From assembly GCA_002292325.1 (NCBI GenBank), contig DBBR01000101.1, positions 15,550-34,932 on the forward strand: a stretch of DNA of 19,383 nucleotides, written 5' to 3'. The position numbers were made by a program, and so were the translations under genes. Of the stretch, positions 6,754 through 14,024 are shown piece after piece. The notes below the pieces were generated by a model. That model ran no database searches, had not been told where the DNA came from, and worked only from the letters and a program-made list of their open reading frames with translations. Each line of letters opens with the position of its first letter. Position 1 is the first letter of the stretch. This DNA is from Flavobacteriales bacterium UBA979. GTDB lineage: Bacteria > Bacteroidota > Bacteroidia > Flavobacteriales_D > Sanyastnellaceae.

Positions 6754-7515
6754 ATGCGCGTTTTGATTGGGCGATTTCTTTGTGCCGGGGGATTATGCCT
6801 GGCGACATTTTCGTCGGTTTTCGCTCAATGGGGCTTATGCATCACCGACATGGCAGCAAATCAATTTACGGCTGTGCGGATGATGGAAGGAGCAGATAAT
6901 GTGTCGACGGTTTGGCGGGCGTCTTATTTGGCCGGTCGGGAGTCTATGTCCTCTCCAGAATTGGGGTGGTTCTACGATTCTGCGGGCAATTGGTTCAATG
7001 TTTCAGGTGATTTGGATCTGCGCTGGCAAGGCGTCGGATTGGAATTTGCCTATCGCAAGACCTATGAACCTGAGCAACGCCCATCCAATGGGTTTTTTGC
7101 TGGAATTCATGGGAGCTTACGGCACGTTGTTTCGACATGTTCAGAGGTGGTCATGGCGGATGAACTTTTGCCAGAAGACGTATACGGCAGCTATGGAGAG
7201 GCACCTGCAGGACATGTAATGAACACGACGATGGCAGGAGTGGGGTTGGAGCTTGGGTGGATATTGGAAGCTGAAGGAAGAATCGGTCTGGAGTTTTTTC
7301 TGGCTCCTATTTTTCAAGGAGTGGCAAGATCCTACCGACAAGTCGATTCAAATTGGAGTTCGGATGAAGAGCTGGATGGGGCGTTGGTGAATCGATTCAA
7401 TGTTGCTTATGCACCAAAACCAATCGCTCGCGGCATGTATTTACGTCAAACCGGTCCTTGGTTGAGGTTTGGTACGGTCTTGTACCTAAAATCAAAACCG
7501 GCTTTATCAAATTGA
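6754..7515 (+). CDS. Putative secreted, beta-strand-rich envelope protein
   Basis: I do not recognise the family. The ATG at 6754 begins a good signal peptide (253-aa product; hydrophobic core about 3-20, likely cut after SVFA, before QWG), so it is preferred over the upstream ATG at 6733 and over the open frame from 6688. The mature protein has alternating aromatic, glycine-rich strands (ELGWFYDS, GVGLEFAYRKTY, GVGLELGWILEAEGRIGLEFFLAP, WLRFGTVLYLKSK). That pattern suggests a periplasmic or outer-membrane beta-barrel protein, although it lacks the typical C-terminal Phe. The gene is followed after four bases by the OB-fold gene at 7520, so the two are probably one transcript. Confidence 0.6.
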   Translation: MRVLIGRFLCAGGLCLATFSSVFAQWGLCITDMAANQFTAVRMMEGADNVSTVWRASYLAGRESMSSPELGWFYDSAGNWFNVSGDLDLRWQGVGLEFAYRKTYEPEQRPSNGFFAGIHGSLRHVVSTCSEVVMADELLPEDVYGSYGEAPAGHVMNTTMAGVGLELGWILEAEGRIGLEFFLAPIFQGVARSYRQVDSNWSSDEELDGALVNRFNVAYAPKPIARGMYLRQTGPWLRFGTVLYLKSKPALSN

Positions 7516-7519
7516 GACT

Positions 7520-7900
7520 ATGACATTGAAACGACTTTTATTCGCAGGGGGCCTTGTTGCCTTGGCCATTGCAACTGCATTGTATTTTCAACCGGCTTTG
7601 GATAGGTCCGAAATGGATGCGTCAACTGCCCTAAGTGCGGACGCACTGTATGAAGCAATGGCTGGGGCGTCTGCAGACCAGAACTCCAGCTATTTGGACC
7701 AGGTCGTTTCGATTGCTGGGAGGGTGCTAAAGCAAGATGGTCAAGTCTTGATTCTTGAGCCGGGCGTCGCCTGTCGATTGGAGGCCATGGTCTCAGAGTC
7801 GGAATGGAAAGCCGGCGATGAGGTCCAAGTTAAAGGCCGGGTTTTGGGTTATGACGACATGTATGAGGAGGTCCAGGTGGATTTTGCCATCGTCGAGTAA
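7520..7900 (+). CDS. OB-fold tRNA_anti-like envelope protein
   Basis: The 126-aa product starts with a signal or membrane anchor (about 5-23, LLFAGGLVALAIATALYF). It continues with SADALYEAM and SSYLDQVVSIAGRV (57-70), then VLILEPGVACRLEAM, WKAGDEVQVKGRVLGYDD (96-113) and EVQVDFAIVE. This order, a short helix followed by an OB-fold with a 'KYLGKVVEVTG ... GDxVxVKG' pattern, is that of the tRNA_anti-like family common in Bacteroidota, which is exported and not known to act on tRNA. Its molecular role is unknown. It lies four bases after the barrel-like gene and is convergent with the transporter gene ending at 7927. Confidence 0.72.
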   Translation: MTLKRLLFAGGLVALAIATALYFQPALDRSEMDASTALSADALYEAMAGASADQNSSYLDQVVSIAGRVLKQDGQVLILEPGVACRLEAMVSESEWKAGDEVQVKGRVLGYDDMYEEVQVDFAIVE

Positions 7901-7926
7901 TCGAATTGTTCAGGGCAACCCCCCGT

Positions 7927-9225
7927 TCATTGCAGCAGAAATAGCCCGGTAAACCCCAGTAAGAATAGCATGCCCAAAGCCGACAACACGTGAAGCCAAA
8001 TTGGGGGACGTGAGGAGGCGGGAAAATGCGATTGACTGACCAAATACCAATTGGCTGCGGCGACCAGCGGAGCGACCAAAAAGCTCAGGGTGGTGGCGAT
8101 GTCGACCAATATCCGGATGTCGCTGGGAAATGCAAGGATTAGAAAAAGAGCCCCAGCTGCGACACCCATCAAACTGATCCGTTCCAATCTAAGCAAGGGA
8201 GTGACTGTGATTTCTAAGCTAGCTACAGCGCGAGCCAAAGCCCGAGCGTATCCATCCAAGCAAGCGATGCATGTGCCGAGCATCGCCGAGAACGCAGCAG
8301 CTCCAATGGCCCAGGCGCTCCAGTCTCCAATCACAGAAGTATACATGCGCACGACGCCGGAAGCGAAAGACGCTGTCCCCTGTGGTAACTCTGTGCCCCG
8401 AGAGTATAAGATCATGGCCCCCATACCCAAAAACATCACTGCGAGAACGCCGGACAACACGTAGCCGAGGTTGAACTCGCGCAGCGTAGCGCGCAAACTC
8501 GGGCGGTAACCGGTTTGTTTGATGCGTTCAAGCGTCCAAATGCTATTCCAAGTGCTTAAGTCTACCGCCGTAGGCATCCAGCCCATTAGAGCAATCAGGA
8601 ATGCCAAGCCAGCGCCGCTCCACGGGGAGAAGTCGGGTGGAGGAGCGGGTACCGTCTGCAACGGAGTGTTCATCCAAGCCGCCCCAAATGCGACAGTTGT
8701 GCTGAGGAGGAGAACGCCAGCTATCCACTTGATCAAGGTGTCCAAAGCTCGATAACGGCCAACCATCAATAACACGGTGGCACATGTAAAGATGCCAATG
8801 GCTAACCCAGGAGTGGCGTTCAACCCGAGCCTTGCTGATGCGCCGAAGAGGTTGTCTAAGAATGCCGCTGTCACGATGCCAACAGCACCCATCACAAAAA
8901 AGCAGGTGCCCGATGCGATGATCAAGTAGGTCCATGCAGCTCCTTTGCCAAGTGACCGGTAGCCCTCGATGAGCGACTGGCCTGTTGCACTGGCATACCG
9001 GCTGCCAAATTCAAAAAAAGGATACTTTGCCACGTTGGCAGCAATCACAGCCCAAAGCAGCCCAAAACCGACCAAGGCTCCAGCGCGAGTCGATTGAACG
9101 AGGTGGCTTACCCCTATGGCTGTAGAAGCGAATAGAATGCCTGGTCCAAGCACCGCAAGCCAATTGGTCGAATCGCTCTGCTTGTTGTTTTCTTGTTCAC
9201 TGGTTTCGCGCCTGTCAGACCCCAT
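7927..9225 (-). CDS. Divergent Nramp-family transporter lacking the canonical metal-site motifs
   Basis: The 432-aa protein has the Nramp start GPG (27-29) on the first helix and about eleven hydrophobic segments, so it is an inner-membrane LeuT-fold transporter of the Nramp/divalent-metal superfamily. In classical Nramps the first helix carries DPGN and the sixth carries MPH, which bind Mn or Fe. Here the aligned first-helix stretch reads AIGVSH (36-41), so GVSH takes the place of DPGN, and the sixth-helix stretch reads GWMPTAVD (215-222), so Thr replaces the His. The substrate is therefore probably not the usual Mn/Fe, or it is bound differently. The start lies three bases after the stop of a 54-codon gene, indicating translational coupling. 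Length is normal for the family. Confidence 0.82.
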   Translation of the reverse strand: MGSDRRETSEQENNKQSDSTNWLAVLGPGILFASTAIGVSHLVQSTRAGALVGFGLLWAVIAANVAKYPFFEFGSRYASATGQSLIEGYRSLGKGAAWTYLIIASGTCFFVMGAVGIVTAAFLDNLFGASARLGLNATPGLAIGIFTCATVLLMVGRYRALDTLIKWIAGVLLLSTTVAFGAAWMNTPLQTVPAPPPDFSPWSGAGLAFLIALMGWMPTAVDLSTWNSIWTLERIKQTGYRPSLRATLREFNLGYVLSGVLAVMFLGMGAMILYSRGTELPQGTASFASGVVRMYTSVIGDWSAWAIGAAAFSAMLGTCIACLDGYARALARAVASLEITVTPLLRLERISLMGVAAGALFLILAFPSDIRILVDIATTLSFLVAPLVAAANWYLVSQSHFPASSRPPIWLHVLSALGMLFLLGFTGLFLLQ

Positions 9226-9228
9226 GAT

Positions 9229-9393
9229 TTATTCAAGGTTTTGCGCGTCCAAGTATCGGTAGGTCACCCACATTTTCCATCCCACCAAGGCTTGCTCCCA
9301 CTTCTTGAGTCGAGTCAAATCTTGCCGACGAGAAAACCGAGGCAAAAGCAAGTGGTTGAGCTGACTAAGTGTGCGGTAGAATAGGAGTTCCAT
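9229..9393 (-). CDS. Small 54-aa protein coupled to the transporter gene
   Basis: This frame is open from ATG (complement of 9391-9393) to TAA (complement of 9229-9231). The product is basic and aromatic, with QLNHLLLPRF at 11-20, a DLTRL segment at 25-29 and WEQALVGWKMWVTYRYLD at 32-49. It has no signal peptide and no clear membrane segment; it may be an amphipathic helical protein that lies on the membrane. The stop is three bases ahead of the transporter ATG, which supports real translation. I have an impression of similar short proteins (QLNK, LP, then a Trp/Tyr-rich helix) in other Flavobacteria, but I cannot confirm it here. Function unknown. Confidence 0.6.
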   Translation of the reverse strand: MELLFYRTLSQLNHLLLPRFSRRQDLTRLKKWEQALVGWKMWVTYRYLDAQNLE

Positions 9394-9437
9394 GCCTTCA
9401 TTGCGGTTCGTATGCGCCGAAGGTAAGGCAAGGAATC

Positions 9438-9974
9438 TTACTTCTTTTCGCCAACGAACCCATCTTCTTTGTACCGAAAAAGCACATTGAAGGTGGTAAG
9501 AGATCCATAGATCCGAGTGATGTATTGTTGCAACTCGACTTTATCCGCATCGGTCAATTTGTCGTTTGCGTTGATTTTTGCTTCCAGAACCCTCAGTCTA
9601 TCCCGGGTCATTACAATTTTGTGGAAGAAGGATTCAATGGGTAAGTCTTTGGTTTTGAGGTCCCGGTCCGCGGGTTGTAAAATAAGGGTGCCGCCTTCCC
9701 ATCGGTCTCCGATTTCGATCGCATCCACGCGATCGTCGCCTCTTAATTTGTCCGTAAAATCATCCAGAACGTGTTCCATTGCGGTCATGATATCACTGAC
9801 ATCAGGTTTTGATAGGTCACCTGCTGCTTCGATGATATCCCAATGCTCGTAGGCCTTTGCGATGGATTTTTCGCCGGCTTCACGGAAATAAACACGCCAG
9901 AAATCTCCGTCTGTGCCGAAAATGACTCCTTCACCGTGTGTGGGGTGATTGATTTTTGCTCCCAGTCCTAACAT
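9438..9974 (-). CDS. Hypothetical protein with N-terminal SH3/KOW-like domain, 178 aa
   Basis: I cannot name the family. Residues about 3-48 (AKINHPTHGEGVIFG, then WRVYF and GEKSIAKAYEHWDII) look like a small SH3/Tudor-type barrel of the sort found at the C terminus of UvrD/PcrA helicases and in CarD-like proteins: a lysine or valine, His-Pro, Gly-x-Gly-x-Val and a strand ending in a Phe. Residues about 55-178 are helical and charged, with FFHKIVMTRDRLRVLEAKIN at 116-135, which may form a coiled coil. There is no signal peptide, so the protein is cytoplasmic. It is the first gene of a minus-strand unit with the 54-aa ORF (44 bases downstream) and the transporter. A role in nucleic-acid or polymerase binding is inference from the domain resemblance only. 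Confidence 0.65.
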   Translation of the reverse strand: MLGLGAKINHPTHGEGVIFGTDGDFWRVYFREAGEKSIAKAYEHWDIIEAAGDLSKPDVSDIMTAMEHVLDDFTDKLRGDDRVDAIEIGDRWEGGTLILQPADRDLKTKDLPIESFFHKIVMTRDRLRVLEAKINANDKLTDADKVELQQYITRIYGSLTTFNVLFRYKEDGFVGEKK

Positions 9975-10118
9975 GGCATTTGATTTTTCAATTTATACTG
10001 AACTCGCAATAAAAAGTTTCGTTCACCGACTGAATCCGACGTTTTCAAAACCTCAATGTGGGCATCTCATCTCACCAACTGTTGTTATGAGTGCCTTCTC
10101 TCTTGCATCTTGCGGGAC

Positions 10119-10886
10119 ATGGAGATCAAGCGCAGGAAATACCGGTGGGACCGAATCGCTGGAGCTGGATTAACCCTCTTGACGGCTTTGATTCTGTTCG
10201 TTGCTTGGATCGCGCCAGCAAGCGTTCAATCGGCAGATGGACTCGTACACCCGGGCACGGAGGTTATAAATGAGTCGAACGAGTTGGCCACGAAAGATTC
10301 AGCCCAATTCCATGCGCGACCAAAGGAAGAGGAGATCTTACCTTGTTCTTGCAACAAAAAAGTTCTCAACTTGCCGAAGAACCCATACACAGCTCATCGA
10401 CAAGCGGCACGGAATTTACCAAGCAGTTTCTATGTGAAGGATAAATCGGAGATGAAATCTGGGAAGAGGCGCGGGAAATTGGTCGCTGTTACGGATGGTC
10501 GAGGCTATCACATTGCTCCGCTCTCCCATAGTCATGCTGTGTTGCTGCCTGAAGTGGCTTCTCTTCTGGAGGATATGGGCCAAGCGTTTGCAGATCAACT
10601 GGAGGGTACCCTGAGCGAAGGCACAACTTTTAGGGTCACCAGTTTGACGAGAACTGCGCAGCAACAGGCCCAGCTGGGTCGCCAAAACTACAATGCCATT
10701 ACCGATGCTTCGACTCATAGCTATGGCGCTTCTTTCGACATCGCTTACACGGATAGATTGAGTAACGAAGCGGATTGCTCCTCCCCAACACGGGCTATTC
10801 AAAGGGTGCTTCGAACGTTTCAGGAATCAGGACGAATCTTGGTCATTCCCGAACGGAATTGCATGCATATCACGTTGCGGCCCTAG
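10119..10886 (+). CDS. Exported DUF5715 / M15-peptidase-like protein
   Basis: The ATG at 10119 gives a 255-aa product with a basic start, one hydrophobic segment (about 13-32) and a soluble domain outside the membrane. The open frame begins at 10056, but those extra residues would precede the basic start, so 10119 is preferred. The second half resembles DUF5715 and, more widely, the M15 D-Ala-D-Ala carboxypeptidase fold: a TSLTRT stretch (174-179, R178), H200-SYGASF-D207 and MHITL (H250) match the family arrangement HxxxxxxD plus a late His for zinc. A cell-wall peptidase is therefore plausible, but activity is not proven. Two cysteines at 76 and 78 (PCSC) lie ahead of the domain. The TAG stop overlaps the lpdA stop by three bases. 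Confidence 0.72.
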   Translation: MEIKRRKYRWDRIAGAGLTLLTALILFVAWIAPASVQSADGLVHPGTEVINESNELATKDSAQFHARPKEEEILPCSCNKKVLNLPKNPYTAHRQAARNLPSSFYVKDKSEMKSGKRRGKLVAVTDGRGYHIAPLSHSHAVLLPEVASLLEDMGQAFADQLEGTLSEGTTFRVTSLTRTAQQQAQLGRQNYNAITDASTHSYGASFDIAYTDRLSNEADCSSPTRAIQRVLRTFQESGRILVIPERNCMHITLRP

Positions 10887-12271
10887 AGGTGGATGACCTC
10901 ACCGTAAGCTGCCGCAGCAGCTTCCATCACTGCTTCACTCAATGTCGGGTGGGGGTGGATGGTTTTAATCAGTTCGTGCCCCGTTGTCTCCAGCTTTCGC
11001 AATGCGACCAATTCTGCAACCATTTCAGTCACGTTCGCTCCAATCATATGGCCGCCGAGTAACTCACCGTATTTCGCATCAAACACCAATTTAACGAATC
11101 CATCTTTGTGGCCTGATGCGCTGGCTTTTCCTGAGGCGGAGAAAGGGAATTTCCCGATTTTCACCTCATGCCCAGCTGCTTGAGCTTGGGCTTCAGTCAT
11201 TCCGACACTCGCAACCTCCGGAAAACAATAGGTACACCCTGGAATGTTTCCGTAATCAATGGGTTCGGGTGAATGGCCAGCTATTTTCTCGACGCACGTA
11301 ATGCCCTCAGCCGATGCGACGTGGGCCAGTGAAGGCCCCGGCACACAATCACCGATGGCATAGTAGCCTGGAATGTTCGTTGCATAATAGTCGTCAACCA
11401 CGACTTTGCCCGCATCGACTACAATTCCGACGTCCTCCAATCCGATTTTTTCGATGTTGGCAACCACTCCTGCCGCACTCAGAACGATATCACATGCGAT
11501 GGATTCCTCCCCTTTTTTTGTCTTGATCTTGACGATTCGCTCCCCGCCTTTTGACTCGACGCTGAGGACTTCAGATGAAGTCATCACCTTGATCCCCGTC
11601 TTTTTAAAGCTCTTTTCAAGTTGTTTGCTGACGTCGACGTCTTCTACGGGCACGATGCGGTCTTGGTACTCAACCACGGTGACTTCCGTGCCAATAGCGT
11701 TGTAGAAATAAGCGAACTCTACACCGATGGCTCCAGACCCGACAACGACCAAGCGTTTTGGTTGTTTTTTGAGCGTCATGGCCTCCCGGTATCCAATGAT
11801 GTTTTTACCATCTTGAGGAAGAGAGGGGAGGTGCCGGCTTCTCGCTCCTGTGGCGATGATGATGTGGTCGGCTTGCAGGGACTGCTTTTTTCCTGCTTCA
11901 TCGGTCACCTCAAGTTGTTTGCCAGGTAAAAGTTTCCCGGTCCCCATGATGACGTCAATCTTGTTCTTTTTCATCAGGAACTGAACCCCTTTGGACATCC
12001 CGTCAGCAACGCCGCGGCTGCGTTTGACCATGCCTCCGAAGTCGGCTTGGGGCTTCTCTACCGTAATGCCGTAAACGTCTGCATGCTCGATGTACTCAAA
12101 GACATTTGCGCTTTTCAAAAGTGCCTTGGTGGGGATGCATCCCCAATTGAGGCAAATGCCGCCGAGCGCCTCACGCTCTACAACAGCCGTTTTCAATCCC
12201 AATTGGCTTGCTCGGATCGCGGTTACGTATCCGCCCGGGCCGCTTCCAAGAACAATTACGTCGTACTTCAT
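10883..12271 (-). CDS. lpdA: Dihydrolipoyl dehydrogenase (E3)
   Basis: The 462-aa flavoprotein reoxidises dihydrolipoamide on the E2 of 2-oxoacid dehydrogenase complexes (or the H protein of glycine cleavage), passing electrons through FAD to NAD. GSGPGGY at 9-15 binds FAD, and GGICLNWGCIPTKA at 37-50 holds the redox disulfide C40-C45. VVGSGAIGVEFAYF (in the middle of the chain) is the NAD-binding loop, and the C-terminal HPHPTLSEA carries the catalytic pair H441-E446. All key residues are present and the length is standard. The gene is divergent from adk, and its TAG stop lies on the CTAG at 10883-10886 shared with the stop of the DUF5715 gene. The fused E1 in this window probably uses this E3, but the E2 gene is elsewhere. 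Confidence 0.96.
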   Translation of the reverse strand: MKYDVIVLGSGPGGYVTAIRASQLGLKTAVVEREALGGICLNWGCIPTKALLKSANVFEYIEHADVYGITVEKPQADFGGMVKRSRGVADGMSKGVQFLMKKNKIDVIMGTGKLLPGKQLEVTDEAGKKQSLQADHIIIATGARSRHLPSLPQDGKNIIGYREAMTLKKQPKRLVVVGSGAIGVEFAYFYNAIGTEVTVVEYQDRIVPVEDVDVSKQLEKSFKKTGIKVMTSSEVLSVESKGGERIVKIKTKKGEESIACDIVLSAAGVVANIEKIGLEDVGIVVDAGKVVVDDYYATNIPGYYAIGDCVPGPSLAHVASAEGITCVEKIAGHSPEPIDYGNIPGCTYCFPEVASVGMTEAQAQAAGHEVKIGKFPFSASGKASASGHKDGFVKLVFDAKYGELLGGHMIGANVTEMVAELVALRKLETTGHELIKTIHPHPTLSEAVMEAAAAAYGEVIHL

Positions 12272-12303
12272 GGTGTCTATTGGTACAAATGTGATTTCGC
12301 CTG

Positions 12304-12311
12304 CGAAGTTA
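12304..12311 (-). promoter_or_regulatory. Candidate -7 element of lpdA
   Basis: Read on the minus strand the site is TAACTTCG, one base away from TAnnTTTG, and lies 32 bases ahead of the lpdA ATG. No good -33 element is seen. It is offered because the neighbouring gap also holds an exact -7 match for the opposite gene. Confidence 0.25.
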
Positions 12312-12346
12312 ACGCATCAATTCGAGTCTTGAGCCCTTCCATGCGC

Positions 12347-12354
12347 TACCTTTG
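12347..12354 (+). promoter_or_regulatory. -7 promoter element of adk
   Basis: TACCTTTG is an exact match to the Bacteroidota -7 element TAnnTTTG. Transcription would begin near 12361, about 30 bases before the adk ATG at 12391. A TTG at 12329-12331 could be the -33 element, but its distance is two bases under the usual minimum. The element overlaps the in-frame codons upstream of the true adk start, which is another reason to place that start at 12391. Confidence 0.5.
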
Positions 12355-12390
12355 ATGATTCATTTTGCGCAACAAACGAAGACGAGTAAC

Positions 12391-12963
12391 ATGCTGAACA
12401 TCATCCTTTTTGGCCCTCCCGGAGCGGGGAAAGGAACACAAAGTGCATTTTTAGTCCAGCATTATGGTCTGGTTCATTTGAGCACAGGAGACATTTTTCG
12501 AGCCAACATCAAAGGCCAAACGGAATTGGGCAAATTAGCTCAATCCTACATGGACCAAGGGCAGCTTGTGCCCGATGATGTGACAATCAGCATGCTGGAG
12601 TCGGAAGTGGATAACCACCCTTCGGCCAAAGGGTTTATTTTCGATGGGTTTCCAAGGACAACGGCTCAAGCACATGCGTTGGATTCCTTTTTAGATGGCC
12701 GCAATACACCGGTTTCTTGCATGTTGGCCTTGGATGTTGTCGAAGAAGAATTGAAGGCAAGACTGCTTTCGCGTGCAAAGACCAGCGGCCGGCCAGATGA
12801 TGCGAATCCAGAGGTAATTCAAAAGCGAATTGATGTCTACAATGCTGAAACAGCTCCGGTTGCAGGACATTACGCGCTGCAAGGCAAATACACCGGTGTG
12901 GATGGTGTTGGAACGATCGCGGAAATCACCGAGCGCTTGCGCGCCGCGGTTCCCAGCGAATAA
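12391..12963 (+). CDS. adk: Adenylate kinase (short LID form)
   Basis: The 190-aa protein interconverts ATP + AMP and two ADP. It starts MLNIILFGPPGAGKGTQS, where the P-loop GPPGAGKGT binds ATP. STGDIFRANI binds AMP and contributes the conserved Arg. FDGFPRTTAQA is the family signature, and the LID region is short (AKTSGRPDDANPEVIQKR), without the four-Cys zinc knuckle or the longer insertion of E. coli Adk. The ATG at 12391 is chosen because the P-loop then sits at the usual place and the upstream in-frame codons overlap the -7 element. There is no Shine-Dalgarno. obgE starts 13 bases after the stop, so the two genes are probably one transcript. In several Bacteroidota a phosphoribosyltransferase gene precedes adk; none is here. 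Confidence 0.95.
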   Translation: MLNIILFGPPGAGKGTQSAFLVQHYGLVHLSTGDIFRANIKGQTELGKLAQSYMDQGQLVPDDVTISMLESEVDNHPSAKGFIFDGFPRTTAQAHALDSFLDGRNTPVSCMLALDVVEEELKARLLSRAKTSGRPDDANPEVIQKRIDVYNAETAPVAGHYALQGKYTGVDGVGTIAEITERLRAAVPSE

Positions 12964-12976
12964 TTTACAATAATTC

Positions 12977-13978
12977 ATGTCGGGCGAAAATTTTGTTGAC
13001 TACGTCAAGATTTGTTGCCGTTCTGGAAAGGGTGGCCCTGGTTCCGCGCACTTCATGCGGAATAGAATGACGGCAAAAGGCGGTCCCGATGGCGGCGATG
13101 GAGGACGAGGCGGCCACATCATCATTCGGGGCAACCAGCAGCATTGGACCTTGCTGCACCTGAAATATTCCAGGCACGTGATCGCGGCGCATGGTGAGCC
13201 TGGACGAGGCCAGCACAAGCACGGTTCCAATGGCAAAGATGCATACATCGATGTTCCTCTAGGCACGGTAATTCGTGATGCCGAGACGGAAGAAATCGTC
13301 GTAGAGATTTTGGAGGACGGTGAAGAGTTTATCATCACACCAGGCGGACGAGGTGGTCTGGGGAACGATCATTTTAAATCGTCTGTTCGCCAATCACCCA
13401 CGTATGCGCAACCCGGGGAAGACGGAAGGGAGGAGTGGAAGATTCTGGAACTAAAATTGTTGGCCGATGTCGGTTTGGTTGGATTTCCAAATGCTGGAAA
13501 GTCCACGCTTCTTTCCGTGGTGAGCGCAGCAAAACCAGAGATTGCTAATTATCCCTTCACCACGCTCAAACCAAATTTGGGTATGATTCCTTATCGAGAT
13601 GATCGATCATTTGTGATGGCCGATATCCCAGGGATTATCGAAGGCGCATCCGAAGGGAAGGGGTTGGGCTTGAGGTTTTTGCGGCACATCGAGCGCAATC
13701 CAGTTCTTTTGTTTTTGGTGCCTTCCGATGCTGATGACATTCGAAAAGAGTATGAAACACTGCTCGGAGAATTGGAAAAGTACAATCCTGATTTGCTGAA
13801 GAAGAACCGCTTGCTCGCGGTGTCGAAATCGGACATCTTGGATGACGAGCTTGAAGAGGCCATTCGGGCGGAAATTGTCGATTTAAACCCCATTTTTTTC
13901 TCCAGTGTTGCCCAAAAGGGCTTGCAGCCACTGAAAGACAAGATTTGGAAGGCGATGGAAGAAGCGACAGTATGGTAA
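12977..13978 (+). CDS. obgE: Obg-family GTPase (ObgE/CgtA)
   Basis: The 333-aa protein is a ribosome-associated GTPase involved in late 50S assembly and the stringent response. Residues 1-158 form the glycine-rich Obg fold (GKGGPGS at 17-23, [11 protein letters not shown] at 36-46, GGRGGLGN at 123-130). The G domain follows: G1 GFPNAGKST (169-177), G2 [11 protein letters not shown] (192-202), G3 DIPG (216-219), G4 SKSD (283-286) and G5 SSVAQKG (309-315). The G4 motif has Ser in place of the usual Asn of NKxD, a change I believe occurs in other Bacteroidota Obg proteins. There is no C-terminal extension beyond the G domain. No Shine-Dalgarno is visible; it follows adk by 13 bases. Confidence 0.95.
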   Translation: MSGENFVDYVKICCRSGKGGPGSAHFMRNRMTAKGGPDGGDGGRGGHIIIRGNQQHWTLLHLKYSRHVIAAHGEPGRGQHKHGSNGKDAYIDVPLGTVIRDAETEEIVVEILEDGEEFIITPGGRGGLGNDHFKSSVRQSPTYAQPGEDGREEWKILELKLLADVGLVGFPNAGKSTLLSVVSAAKPEIANYPFTTLKPNLGMIPYRDDRSFVMADIPGIIEGASEGKGLGLRFLRHIERNPVLLFLVPSDADDIRKEYETLLGELEKYNPDLLKKNRLLAVSKSDILDDELEEAIRAEIVDLNPIFFSSVAQKGLQPLKDKIWKAMEEATVW

Positions 13979-14024
13979 GTGGAAATTCGGCAAGTAGAAT
14001 TTGGACGCGAAAAAAACGAGCTCA

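Noticed and set aside
9394..9437. Possible hairpin (GCCTT / AAGGC) between the SH3/KOW-like gene and the 54-aa ORF, considered as a regulatory leader.
   Set aside because: Five-pair stem with a large loop and several alternative pairings; no known riboswitch pattern is seen.
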